DNA from: Eleginops maclovinus
Taxonomy: Eukaryota > Chordata > Actinopteri > Perciformes > Eleginopidae
Direction of reading: 5' to 3'
Length of the DNA stretch: 64,000 nucleotides
Assembly (NCBI RefSeq): GCF_036324505.1
Contig: NC_086360.1
Span: 3,555,546-3,619,545 of the forward strand
The translations under genes were made by a program, and so were the position numbers. The notes under the pieces are model-generated. The model was not told where the DNA came from. It did no database searches and saw only the letters and a program-made list of their open reading frames with translations. Shown in pieces: positions 1 through 11,162 of this stretch (position 1 is the stretch's first letter; each line of letters begins with the position of its first letter).

Positions 1-549
1 CCACCTTGCCTAACCTCTTTGGATTTAATCAAGAAACATTAACCCTGTATAATGTTAACCAAAACTGTAAAACTATGTTATATGACTAATAACGTATTAT
101 TGGGGATTGCGAGAAGTTTCAGAGCGTCCTCGTAACCACGGTAACTCACTCTCACTCCTGCCTGGTGCGCATGGCGCGAGAGGAGAGGGTGAGACGCAGA
201 AGTGAGACTGACTGAGATAACTTTGAGCAACACGCATGGGAATAAATTACAATATAATAAATGTGTGTGTATTTCTCGCTATCCAGATGGTCTGCTGCCT
301 GGGGCTGCTGTTGCGCAATGTGCGGTAGTGTCCTCTTTTCGCGCCATGACATTATCAGTTATAGATTTGTTTTTCACTGCTTGAGAAAATGGGCTTGTGG
401 CTGAGTGCGTGTGAAAAATGTCAATTGTATGAGAGTTGGCAGCCCTGTGAACTCGCTTGACATTATTATGTATGAAACTGCCAATCAGATATATTACTTA
501 ATCGAAGGTGTCGGAACGCTGTTCTGGATCGTTCCGGCCCACTTTAACC

Positions 550-551
<2 letters not shown>
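1..551. other. Non-coding stretch, no gene seen
   Basis: No open frame here has recognisable protein character. The short frames at 152-384 overlap on both strands and look random. The sequence is unique-looking, with CpG-containing patches around 120-200 and 330-345. I see no clear repeat boundary or promoter. Confidence 0.6.

Positions 552-635
<84 letters not shown>
552..635. repeat. (TG)n microsatellite, about 42 units
   Basis: An uninterrupted run of TG dinucleotides ends in a short GAGAGA tail. Read as protein it would give alternating Cys-Val, which explains the apparent open frame at 405-674. Its purity suggests it is polymorphic. Confidence 0.97.
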
Positions 636-641
<6 letters not shown>

Positions 642-952
642 CAACAGAAATGTCAGATATGTTGCATTTATTGATTTAGTTTGATATGTGTGTCTTCACT
701 TGCAGAGAGAAGCAATCAGCTTCATGGACTGCCTTGCATCACTCCAATAGTCCAGAGCTGGCTGCCATTACGTATGCCATTAAGTAGTGGTTTGGGATTG
801 TATCAATGCAGTTGCAGTTTTTAGCAATTTACTTGATATATGGTGCAATGCAGGCATGTGTTCAATTGTTTATAGCCTGCATTTATTTTGTGATTAGACT
901 TTTATAAATCATTTAGTTTTAACTAAGAGTGAAACACTTGATGTGTTATCTT

Positions 953-954
<2 letters not shown>

Positions 955-1013
<59 letters not shown>
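955..1013. repeat. (TG)n microsatellite, about 29 units
   Basis: A second pure TG dinucleotide run lies 320 bp after the first. The sequence between them is AT-rich and has no open frame of note. Confidence 0.97.
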
Positions 1014-1015
<2 letters not shown>

Positions 1016-1254
1016 GTTCTAAAATGCACTTCAAATGATCACTTTTCTCTTGATTTCCCTTTGATATTTTGTTTAGGTACAGTGTTACTTGCAGCTAATT
1101 GATTGATTGTTTTATGGGTATTCTGTGTTGAGATGGTGCAAACATTTTTAATACTAATATCTTTCTAATACATTTCTCTTGTGTTGTTCTTTCACATAAC
1201 TAAGACTATAGAAGTGCAAAAAATAGGCTATGTCAGATTATTCCAAGGGACATA

Positions 1255-1510
1255 CATGTCAAGTCAAGTCAATTTTTATTTATATAGCCCAAAGTCACAA
1301 ATCAGAATGGGGGGGGGTCCTTGGTGTATTCTCTATCTTGTAAGGGGTCCTTGGCTGAAAAACAATTGAGAACCTCTGACTTAGGCGGCCGCCTAAGCTG
1401 TAAAGTGCTGCGGGAAACCCTGCCATTCCCAAAAAGAAATCCGCTGGTTGCCATGTGGAAGCTGCATATCTGTAATATCCACAGGGGGCAACTCTTTGAG
1501 AAAATGAGCC
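1255..1510. repeat. Mosaic of dispersed-repeat fragments
   Basis: Three pieces can be seen. At 1261-1303 there is a segment containing tttttatttatatagccc, of a kind found widely in teleost genomes. At 1310-1379 there is what looks like one end of a hAT-type element; its last bases, read on the minus strand, begin cagaggttctcaattg. At 1380-1397 an 18-bp perfect palindrome contains a NotI site, followed to about 1500 by a CpG-containing stretch. No partner inverted repeat is visible, so the hAT end is probably a truncated remnant. Confidence 0.45.
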
Positions 1511-2034
1511 CAATTCTCTCTTCTTTTTTTTACCTCAGTAAACATTGAACTAACTTGTTTATTGTCTCGCTCTTTCGTTTCATGTCTTCTGCAATACAGC
1601 GTGATATTCATTTAGTAAATGATGGTTCCATTTAGAGTAAAATACATGATAAAGCAGACAATTCTTTAGGGCGGGATAACTCTTGAATGACAGGCCGCTA
1701 ACTATTTTAACTCTATCACAGTGTGTTTTCAGTTCAGGGAAGTTAACTGAAACATTTTGAATGCAGAAAAAATGTCAAGTTTATAATATGATCTAAATAT
1801 TGCAACAGCCAAAAAAGGGTTCGATACCAATGAGGGATCATACTTACAATGTTCCCTTCCCAAAACAGCCTATGAAACTTAAACAGTATCATGATAGCAT
1901 GCTTACATTTGCTAATTACCACCAAACACAAAGTAGCTAAGGTATTTGTTTAAAAAAAACTAAAACATGTTGACCTGATGGTGGCACGAGAGGAAGTCAG
2001 AGGGTCAGCAAAGTGATTAAGAAATGTAGTCCAT
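1511..2034. other. Non-coding stretch, no gene seen
   Basis: AT-rich sequence with no supported gene or repeat boundary. Its last eight bases (2027-2034, tagtccat) are the likely left target-site copy of the large nested element that follows. Confidence 0.6.
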
Positions 2035-2595
2035 CAGAGGTGTAAAGTAACTAAGTAGATTTACTGTAGTAGTGTACTTAATGCAATATTGAGATACTTT
2101 TACTTTACTTGAGTATTTCTATGGTATGCTACCTTGTACCTCTACTCCAGTATATTTATTTAATCCCTTTAGTTACTTTACATATTACAATTGTGTTATA
2201 CTTTACACTTCTGCCCCAATACAATTCAGAAGTAAATGATGTACTTTTACTCCACTGCATTTATTGAATCCCTTTAGTCCCTTTACAGATCTGGATTAAT
2301 GATGGTAAATATAAAGAACCCTTAAATCAGACTGTAGTTCACCTGCAGTAAATCCAGCAGCTACCCTGCAGTATACAAAGCCATTCAAACTAGCTGCACC
2401 TTTACCAGCTCTGAGAACACTTTAATGATCAATAATTATAAAACATATCAGAGATATTATTCTGAAATGGACCAATCAAACAATGACTACTTTTACTGTC
2501 GCTACATCAAGTACATTTAGATGAGAGTACTTTCTACTTTCACTGGAGGAACATTTTGAATGCAGGACTTTTACTGTAACAGAGTATTCCTACAC

Positions 2596-2773
2596 TCTGG
2601 TACTTCTACTTTACTCAAGTACAAGATCTGAGTACTTCTACTTTTACTCAAGTACAAGATCTGAGTACTTCTACTTTTACTCAAGTACAAGATCAGAGTA
2701 CTTCTACTTTTACCCAAGTACAAGATCAGAGTACTTCTACTTTTACTCAAGTACAAGATCTGAGTACTTCTAC
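2596..2773. repeat. 33-bp tandem array, left part
   Basis: About five contiguous copies of a 33-bp unit, each containing gagtacttctac and actcaagtacaagatc. They differ by single bases, and the first unit is slightly shorter. There are no spacers. The array resumes at 34946 after the nested L1, so it was one block before that insertion. On the minus strand it reads as an 11-residue peptide repeat with no coding meaning. Confidence 0.9.
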
Positions 2774-3106
2774 TTTTTTTTTTTTAAAGATTTGTTTATT
2801 GGAACACGTCACATCAAATATATCTTGTACTTTTACATGTGTGACCATCATTGTTTTGTATTTTTTAACAAACATACATGTAGAAAAAGGGTTGGAAAGA
2901 AAAACAAAAGAGAAAAAACAAAGATGATAATAACAATAATATTAATATTAATAATAAAAATAAGTAAATAAAAAAAAACACTCACCAAACTTAAAACCCA
3001 CCCAATAGGCTGAGTGCACCAGCCCCGTGACGTAATTCCGATCCGGCCAGTGATCGGCAAGTCAGTTTCCGGTTAACTTCCGGCTTCAGTGACGGTAGCG
3101 GGAAAA

Positions 3107-3466
3107 ATGGACGGACGGAATAACTTGACTTCAGCTCTCAGAAAAAAGAGAAAATACAATGTGAGGGATAGTTTTAAGTTGCAGGAAAGGGAGGGTGGCT
3201 CAAACAAACATTGCTGTGGGCCATTTTGCACCGGATCGAGTCGCTATAATAGTGAAATAAGCTTCCACCGCTTTCCAAAGGACCGCGTCCTTCGAGCGCA
3301 GTGGATGCATAAAATAAGAAGGACAAGGTTTGTTGTAACTCAGCACACAAAAGTATGTAGTAGACATTTCGGCAGGGATCACATTTTAAAAAGTGCTAAA
3401 GGTACACGGCTTTTAACTGCAAACGCCTACCATCGTTGTTTGAATGGAACAACGCCATCAGCAGTG
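3107..3466 (+). pseudogene. THAP-domain protein, truncated at the domain end
   Basis: The frame encodes a basic N-terminus followed by a C2CH THAP zinc finger. Visible features are CCGPFC, the FHRFPKD segment, an invariant-type Trp in RAQWMHKI, VCSRHF and an AVP near the end. In DNA transposons THAP domains bind the element's inverted repeats, so this is probably the N-terminus of the element's transposase. The start at 3107 (MDGRNN) is preferred to 3089, which lies within the inverted repeat. The frame runs into a deletion-derived hAT at 3462, and no DDE domain follows. Confidence 0.75.
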
Positions 3467-3640
3467 CCGGCGCTAAGGGGGGGGGCATTCGAGGGCCGTG
3501 CCCCCCCCCCTAGCGGTCATTGATGCCCCTCCTACCAGCTGTGAAGCATAAAGCATATTCTCGATCTGTCACAATCGACTATAATTGACGCTGAGTTCGA
3601 AGTTGCTAAAGAGTTTTTAATGTCACAAAAGCAAGCAAGC
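3462..3640 (+). mobile_element. Internally deleted hAT related to the one at 22892-26223
   Basis: Positions 3462-3536 match the end of the ZMYM1-like hAT (26223 down to about 26150), starting cagtgccggcgct. From about 3537 to 3638 the sequence jumps to a part of that element's transposase gene (about 23900 down to 23810), including gacgctgagttcgaagttgc. It is therefore an internal-deletion derivative. I could not find its other terminus or a target duplication, so the right boundary is uncertain. Confidence 0.8.
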
Positions 3641-3990
3641 CTGTCAAATTACCAAATTGGACCTCTTGTAAAGAAATGGAGATCCATCTGATCGAAATCT
3701 CCTCAGGCTCATGGCGTCGTGGAGTGGAGCTGGAGCAATTCAAAGATACTTGTACATGCTGTTAAAAGTTGTTCTAATATGCAGCTGTTAATTAAAATGA
3801 CAACAAATGTCTCTGTACAGATAATTCTAACCTGTAATAACCACAGAATGTGACAGCTGTTTCTCTTTTGCTTCATATTCAATTTTAATAAAGTCATGTT
3901 TTGTAAATCTGCAATAATGTCAACACACTTTGTTACACAATCATCAACCAATCATCATAAGTATATACAAGTTTAAAATAAACATTTACA
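3641..3990. other. ISL2EU-like element interior, no gene seen
   Basis: This stretch lies between the deleted hAT and the piggyBac. It is AT-rich and contains aataaa-type signals near 3890 and 3978, so it may be the 3' untranslated end of the lost transposase gene. No open frame with protein character is present. Confidence 0.5.
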
Positions 3991-5240
3991 TTAACCCTTT
4001 GTTGACTGCCCCGAACATTCCATTTTTTCCACACTTGATGACCTCATGGCACAAATAACCTTACTGTGTGGCCATACTACATGGCAGAGATGAAATATAC
4101 ACACCATTGTAATCAGAAGAAAGAGCACTTTAAAATGGTATAAAACATAAATAATTATGTGTAAAGGTAGCATAATTATTTTTATAAATATGCTCAAAAT
4201 TAATCCGAAAAAATCATAAAAATTACAGATTTCAACAGAAATGTTATTTTTTCCCTATTTTCTGTTGTAGATAGGGAAAAACATAGAGTATATGACAGAC
4301 TAGCAAAGTTGTCCCCTACTCAATGAAAAAAAACAGAATCAATTTATCATTTTCTGCTCAAAAGTTATGGTCAATTCATTATGCCCTGTACGTTTGCAGA
4401 AAATTATAGAATCTTTACAGAGTAGAATGTCTTCACTGCCCAATTTGACATTTGACCTCAAAATCCAGACAGAATGGTCAAAATAAGTTATTTTGGCCAT
4501 ATATCAATGAGACAGAGCTATATATGGTATGTTTCATTATACTTTAGGACAGGTAATACAAATCCTTCTGGAAAAGAAAGTGTTAACCTTTTAGTGACCG
4601 CTGAAAATTTACACCTAAAAAACCCAAATATGTACATTTTAACTTTTTTTTTGTAAACCACCAAAACACCCAACATCAATTTTGATGGTATTTAGTTGAT
4701 TTATTTGCAAACATAAGTTATTACAAAACATATTGCTTAAGTCATTTTTTTTTAGATGTGGTAACTCAATAAAGAAGTGCAATTATCAATCACGAAAAAT
4801 AACAATCAATAAACATAAGCAGCAATGGACAAAAAGTCAACCATCAACTAAAAAAGTGCTTCTTATTTAGGATGAAAAGGCATGTCAGTCAATCAATAAA
4901 ATCTAATAATAAATGTAAATTCATTAGTAAGTGCATTTCCAATAAACAATCAATAGTAAATGAACACTCAATGTCAGATCAATGGTAATGGGAAGTGCCT
5001 CCTGTTTTCATGTGCAATAAACAATACTTTCTTGTCAATCACTATAAACAGTACCAAAACGTTCTTCTTATTTATATTTAACAAACAATACAAAATCAAT
5101 CAACAGCAACGGTCAATCAACAATCAACTAAGACAGTGTTTCTAATTGATGATGAACAATCATGTAAAGTGCAGTCAATGAACAATTATGACAAGATAAA
5201 TCAACAAAAATCAAGGAACAAAACTAATCAATTTCTGTGT

Positions 5241-8200
5241 TCACAATTCATTTTTGTTTTTATTGCTCTTTCTATGTTCATAATTCTTTGTATGCCATAC
5301 TTTAAAACAATTCTTGTCTTGAGTTATGTGCAAGTAGACCTGGCATTGAGGGGCATCACATTTTGTAACAACCTTGAGTGCTTGTTTGCTGGTGTCATAG
5401 CAGACTCTACAATTTCTCTTTGTATCAGAGACAGAAGGAATGTGATCAGAGACAAATTCCCCAGGGTTTTGTACAGAAGCATAAACTGGGGGCTCTCCAT
5501 ACTCCTCAAGGCCAGCCAGCTGCCGGACAAGCTCCTCTCTGAATTCGGTCACAGAATACTTTTGTGGTCGCTTGAGCGCAGCTACATCAGGGTTTGCAGC
5601 CCGGTGAATCTGGAACAATATGAAGCTGTTTACGACAGCAATATCCATCATATGAAAGAAGAGAGTCTTCCACCATCGCATGCACTTTCTCAAGGCTGTG
5701 CTCTGCCCAATAAGCTGGTCAGACCGGTCAACCCCATTCATGAAAAAATTGTAGTCATGTATAGCCTTGGGTTGTTTCACTCTAATACAATGCCACCTGT
5801 GTGCGAATTTTTCTCTCCTTTGCACATGCAGGAACTCATTTGCTGAGTGGATAGATGACAGAAGGGTCACAGGCCTATTGTCCTTCCACTGCAATGCCAA
5901 ACAACAGTTATCGCGGACCCACCTCATAGCTCCCCTATCTTTCCCTTTCACCCACTGCTTCCCTTTCTTTACTGAGTCAGGGAAACCTTTTCTGTTTTCA
6001 GCTGCAGTCCCACAAGAAGGCATCTGGAGCTGAAACAAGTCCTTTACTAGTTTTGGGGATGTGTAAAAGTTGTCAAAGTACACATGATACCCCTGGTGTG
6101 CAAGAGAGCTACAGAGTCTCATCACTACATCATACCCCAAACCATTCTCACTAGGTGCAGCATTAACATTTCGGCCAGTGTAAACGTCAAAGTCATAAGT
6201 ATAACCATTCAAACTGTCAGCTAACACCCAGAGCTTAATTCCCCACTTTGTGGGTTTGTTCTTTATATACTGGCGAATACCAGACCTATGTTTAGATTTC
6301 ACCATTCTTTCATCCACAGCAACATGCTGGAATGGTTGGTAAAGTGCTTTACACGTCACCTTGAAAGTCTCTAACAGGCCAGTGATTTTACGTAGTTTAT
6401 CACGCTCATCTTCAGCACCATGATCTACAACATGGAGCATTGCCATCAATGCTTTGAACCGGTCTCTTGACATTATGCTGCGTGCCCACAGGCCATGGTA
6501 CAGGGTTTTGGTGCTCCAGTATCTGTAAAAAGAACTAACTGGGACAAGGCCACAAAACATTACAAGGGCCATCAGTCGTGCCAATTCATCTGGACTGGTT
6601 TCTTTCCATGTACCATCTGTGCCACCATAATAGGGCTTTCTGAGTATTTCCTCCCAGGCATAAGCATTTGTGTAGGTGCAGATTTGTAGCAGGAGGGCAT
6701 CAGTAAAAAAAAGTTGAAAAAAATCTATGGCTTTGGTCATGGTACCTCGTGTTACTGGTACATCTAGGTGAACACCAGGCTGGCGTACAGGACGGAAAGA
6801 TGGCAACTGGTTGGGCATGTCTGGATCATCATAGCTAGATGTCTGGACAACAGGTTGATTCACTCGATGTGCAGCTCTCCCTCGTCCTCTCCCTGCGCGC
6901 GGTCGCTCTGGCATTTCTTCTGGTGCCTCCCTTTCAGGCTCAGGCTCAGGCTCATCCTCCTCTGAGTCGGTGGCAGAACCAGGAGAAAGTTGAGTTCTAA
7001 AAGTTGAGATATAAAAAAAACAATACAAGTTGTTCACAACCTAGGTCAAAGCTAAGTTCAGTCAGAAAAGTTGTAGCAGAAAGGTTGCTTACTTACTAAA
7101 TGTCATTAGGCTACTTTCTGTCTAGAAGTTGAGAACAAAAATACAAGTTGTTCAAAACCTAGCTCAAGGCTACTTTCAGTCAGAGAAGGTTGCTACTTAC
7201 TAGGCATCCCATTACTTTCTTATATGCCATTACTTTCTTATAGGGAGCAAAAATAGACATTTCTGGAACTAAACAGAACGAGTAACACTGATATTTATTT
7301 ATTTATTCAATCCTATATTCAGCTCTTCATCCAGACATGCCCATGGCATATGCTAACAACGCTACAATGTTGGCAAAGGGCTAATTTACCCGCGAGAGAT
7401 AAAGCGCTAGTGATGCGCGGGTTAAGGATTTTTAACCCCCGCACCAACCCAACCCATCGTGACAGCCAATCCGCACCGCCCGACCCGCAAAATTACGCTC
7501 TGATTTTTTAACCCAACCCGACCCAACCCGCGAAAATGGGAGAAAAAAAAAAAAAAAGATACCAGTGAGTTTACGTCGTGATTTGCCAAACGGTAGGCCT
7601 ATTAACGAGGGGTTTTGCTCACAATTATGAGGAGATGCACGGCAGGCTATTATTTTCGCTAAACAAATGATTGACAGGAGGCATAGCTCGCAGCTTGCTG
7701 CTGCCTTCTGACGTGCTGCCTGTGTGCGGTGCATGAGACGGAGCGGGAAGAGAGGGAGAAAACCCCATTTTATCCTTACACAAAAGACAAGCATATGAAC
7801 GGATACATATAACTATAATAGCTGGAATAATTGCGATTTTTACCCGACCCGCCCGCTACCCGCATTTTCCACGGAAAAAACAACCCGGCCCGCCCGGCTA
7901 GCCCGCGGGACCCACGGGTTTTGGGCCAGCCCGCGCATCACTATAAAGCGCGATCAAAAATAAACAATCACCAGGCACGATTTTTTTTGTTGTGACAGAC
8001 AAAAAAACACATTATACAAAAGGCACAGTCTACTCTGAGTATTATCCCTCGAAACTATAATGTTTTATGAAGCTGTAAGTAGTCTAAAATACAATCTTGA
8101 GTTTCAAGAACTTTATTTGTTTACTCACGTATCATCGTTGTCGTCGTCGTCATGAAAGTCTTCATTCAGTTCACGGTCCAACTCGTACTCTTCTCCACTG

Positions 8201-8322
8201 GATATACCTCCTATTTCACTGTCTTCACCGCTATTGTCATCATTTGTGTGTTGACAACACATTTCTGCCACCTCAGCAGCTGAAAAACGCACTTGAGGAT
8301 GCCTACGATCTGACATGTTCAT
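5241..8322 (-). CDS. piggyBac transposase, two exons, intact frame
   Basis: Exon 1 is 8322-8129 (donor gtgagt) and exon 2 is 6996-5241 (acceptor ttttag). The join keeps frame and gives about 649 residues, similar to PGBD4-like proteins. Exon 1 is acidic, ending in Asp-rich sequence; an acidic and then an RGRGR segment follow. The DDE_Tnp_1_7 domain has the three aspartates expected in HVAVDERMV, VYFDNFYTS and NGVDRSDQL. The C-terminus has a cysteine-rich zinc-binding domain (CRVCYDTSKQ, then KCDAPQCQVYLH and a final Cys/His). The protein excises and inserts the element at TTAA. No stop or frameshift is seen, so it may be functional. Confidence 0.93.
7001..7225. repeat. Tandem duplication near the piggyBac intron acceptor
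   Basis: Two similar copies start near 7005 and 7123 (offset about 118 bp), each containing aagttgag, atacaagttgttca and aacctag. The copy nearer the exon includes the splice acceptor region; the second copy carries a related ctcaacttctag. This may offer an alternative 3' splice region, but frame analysis supports only the site at 6997. Confidence 0.7.
7408..7943. mobile_element. hAT MITE inside the piggyBac intron
   Basis: A 536-bp element with perfect ends tagtgatgcgcggg (left) and the reverse complement at the right. The 8-bp duplication taaagcgc is exact (7400-7407 and 7944-7951). The ends are rich in acccgcc/acccgaccc-type sequence. It codes for nothing. It lies wholly within the intron of the piggyBac transposase gene, so it leaves the coding sequence intact. 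It is the innermost (fifth) layer of the nest. Confidence 0.95.
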
Positions 8323-8595
8323 TCAGTGTGCAGCCGCGAAATGAGCCAAACGCGATTCACCTGGCGATTCACGCGAACCTTTTTAGGGCGGGACGATCAC
8401 AAGATGTAAAATGACATAACTCAGCCAATAGGCTATCAAAACGAACTCAACTACTTGACAGTGATTGGCTAGGTGTTGACAACATATCTACATAGTTTTT
8501 TTAATCGGTGAGGTTAAATGCGTGATTCAAACACGGCGAAGACGTCATGGTTCGATATCGAACCAAATTTACATGGGCCGTCAACAAAGGGTTAA

Positions 8596-8682
8596 TAATA
8601 ATAATAAATCAGACTTACATAGCACTTTTAATGGTACTCAAAGTCGCTTTACATATTGCCCTAACAAAACGAAGCCAACACA
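8596..8682 (-). repeat. Repeat-like 3' end of the YqaJ gene
   Basis: On the minus strand the sequence after the stop contains aaagcgactttgagtacc and then agtgctatgtaa with an ATT-rich tail ending at the piggyBac TTAA. This layout is shared by the tails of several teleost dispersed repeats. Whether it belongs to the ISL2EU-like element or is a small separate insertion cannot be told from this copy. Confidence 0.4.
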
Positions 8683-9968
8683 TTACATGCACTTCTGCAT
8701 GTAGACATAGAAAAAGAACCTGTCGACTTTCTCTTTGATGACATCCAGCATGTCAGGGTCTCCGTAAATTCTTTGGATTAGAATGTCTTTCTCAGCTGAG
8801 ACAACAAAATCACACCACTTCATTCCTGTGATGAGCATTTGCCCTTGCACTTGTGAGTAATAGGCATGTGTTTTTTTGAGCTCCAATTTTCCTGAATTGA
8901 TTTTGAGATATGGGCAGTCAATGTAGCTTTTGACATTCGGACATTTCATCTCAATCAAACCAAACTGACATGGCTCAGAAGTGTCAAAAATGAACCCATC
9001 TGGAGATACCCCATCCAAGGGGCGTCAGGGTGGATTACAAATCCACAGGGGTAGTGGTTGACCCTCTTCATCTGACAGTACTCCCAGATGGCATCTGCCT
9101 CCATTTCAAGCCCCCTCTTCATTGCTGAAGTCTGGCGGGTCCCCTGCAGTATCCGGTCAGCCAGACTCTCTTCAGCGCCTTCTCTGACCTGACAGATCTC
9201 CCTGAACCGTGAGGCAGTAAGTCTAGGCCTCCTTAACTGATGCCATTCACCACATGAACTTTGTGCTCTGGTAGCACACTCAAATGTGTGTGCCATGTCC
9301 CAAGTGACTTCCAGACTTTTGAGGTGTAGCTGTTGTGAGTCTCTACAGACGAACATGCAACTGGATGGCTGCAGGCGGTAGTCTTCAAGAGGCAGAGATT
9401 GAGGTGGTGGAGCAGCATGGAAGGACAGGTCTCTCTTGGCTGTTGGTGGTTGCTGATAGGACAATGCACTTCCAGCCTGAACCTGGCCAAGGGCAGAGTC
9501 AGCCAGAGGAATTTCACAGCTGATGCCCATGCTGCAGATCATCGGAGCCTCAGCTGCGGAGAAGTCCTTAAACACCTCTGACACCTAGAAATGTAACCAA
9601 TTATGATTATCATACCATGAACATTCCCAGTTTCTTCAATGAGAAAAATGCTCCAACTTTGAAACACTGGTGTAGGTGTAAGAAATTTGGTTGACATCAT
9701 AATGTCCTGTGAATTGTTATATCCCTACTCACCTGAAGGACGGAGAGATCAGGTAAATCCCCACTGAGGGCTTTGTAGAGTGTGCTTCTAGATGGAGCAG
9801 AAAATGTACACAAGTGTCATAAACATTTTTTTTTTACAAACTAATAAATCTACCATATTCAGCTTTTACCTTACACCCTCTGATGTTGCTCCACACTTTG
9901 GCTTCGCAGATAGCACTGCCATCTTATCCACAGGGCCTGGCTTTACACCCTGTCAAGTTACATAGGAT

Positions 9969-11162
9969 CAGAGGTCGCGTTAACCGACAAATGTCCGTCA
10001 TTGACGGATATTTTTTAGCTATGACGGAAAAATCTGAAGGCCGTCCGTCATTTTGACAGATTTTTACAATGATCATTACCAATAATAAACACAACAATAA
10101 AAATCACAATTGAAATACCAGGCAAGTTGTGACAGTTTTCTTACTCTGCATAAGCTTCATTGCCGACACCAACTTTCAATCTGAGCCGACGTTACGGCTG
10201 TTCTGGTGTTCAGTGGGTCGATACATTGTAGCCAGCTGCGCAAGTTCAGCTCCATCGCACTCAAAGCCATGCTCCGATTTAAAACCATTAGCGGTCTGTG
10301 CCATTAGCACAGTATGAGATTTAGCCTACTGCTGCAGTAGTGTAGGCTATCTACCTGTTTCAGTGGGCTGTTTCCCCTTCTCAATCATCTGCAGAAAGCA
10401 TGTGGGCGTAATTTTGCTATTTAAAAGAGATGCATTGAGTCGTTTGTGTCACTTCGCTGTCTCCTGTACCGCATGCAGAGGGATTTTCTCCCGATGAAGA
10501 GAGTGCTGGCAGGGTCGGGAAATCCCTCGTTCAGGGGCTCCTGTCGGCTGCTCATCACTTCGCTAGGGGAAATGTTTCCCGATTTTAGAGCGTTGGCTGA
10601 GGTGGCGCTGGTTATCCCAGTGTCTAGTGTTGCAGCTGAGCGGGGGTTCAGCCTTCAAAATAAAATAAAAACCGCCACGAGAAGTCGTCTGTCGGAGGCA
10701 AAGGCGCAGCATTTAATGTCAATCGCCTCGGCAGCAGAATCCATTGACACTTTTGATTACACGCAGGCAAGCGCACTGTTCAAATCCATGCGGCCAAGAA
10801 GGAAAGTTTGAGCTGCTTGAGCTGTTTGTATTTTCACTATAATTGACTTCGTTCGGCTAAAATAGCCCATCGTTCTAAGGCACAGCCGCTATGTTTTCAC
10901 AGCTGAAAAAGTTCTGATCGTCAGAAAGAAATGCATAATAAATAATTATTATTAAAACACGCTTGTTCTGTGAATTATTTTTTTTATGACAATAAGTCAA
11001 TAAAAAACAATTGAGGCTATTAAATATAAGCATTATGGCTTAGGCCTAATATAACCATTTAAAAGTTAAAATACAATGACAGATAATAATGGACAATGAC
11101 GGATTTTTTACGACCCTGCCCGTCAAAATGACGGACAATGAAAAAGTCTAGCGCAACCTCTG
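9969..11162 (+). mobile_element. Deletion-derived hAT retaining the dimerisation domain
   Basis: A 1,194-bp element with exact 8-bp duplications cataggat (9961-9968 and 11163-11170). The ends are cagaggtcgcgttaaccg at the left and, read inward from the right, cagaggttgcgctag. Several copies of gtccgtcatt-like sequence lie just inside both ends. It keeps only the last part of a hAT transposase (10446-10811) and so is non-autonomous. It is located in intron 3 of the YqaJ gene. Confidence 0.93.
10446..10811 (+). pseudogene. hAT transposase C-terminal fragment
   Basis: An open frame of 121 codons. It contains the hAT C-terminal dimerisation signature ALVIPVSSVAAERGFSLQN followed by KIKTATRSRL. 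The catalytic core and zinc finger are missing. In the hAT family this domain mediates transposase oligomerisation. The frame is open to its stop, but the element lost everything upstream, so it is a remnant. Confidence 0.85.

Larger units (their letters stand above)
3995..8591 (-). mobile_element. piggyBac transposon, 4.6 kb
   Basis: TTAA flanks both ends (3991-3994 and 8592-8595). The inverted ends are ccctttgttgactgccc at the left and the matching sequence at the right, with one mismatch. One two-exon transposase gene lies on the minus strand with an unbroken frame. A hAT MITE sits in its intron. The left sub-terminal part (about 4740-5230) is rich in caatca motifs. It inserted between the two gene ends of the ISL2EU-like element and is among the younger, better preserved members of the nest. 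Confidence 0.95.

Noticed and set aside
405..674. Open frame encoding a Cys-Val repeat
   Set aside because: It is only translation of the TG microsatellite.
2571..2756. 11-residue peptide repeat on the minus strand, and a CRISPR-like look
   Set aside because: The 33-bp units are contiguous with no spacers and lie in a fish MITE; this is a tandem repeat.
2764..2777. 14-bp L1 target duplication as independent proof of insertion
   Set aside because: The match could partly reflect the tandem array itself, so it is treated as supportive only.
5136..5846. 236-codon plus-strand frame
   Set aside because: It is antisense to the piggyBac transposase and has no domain of its own.
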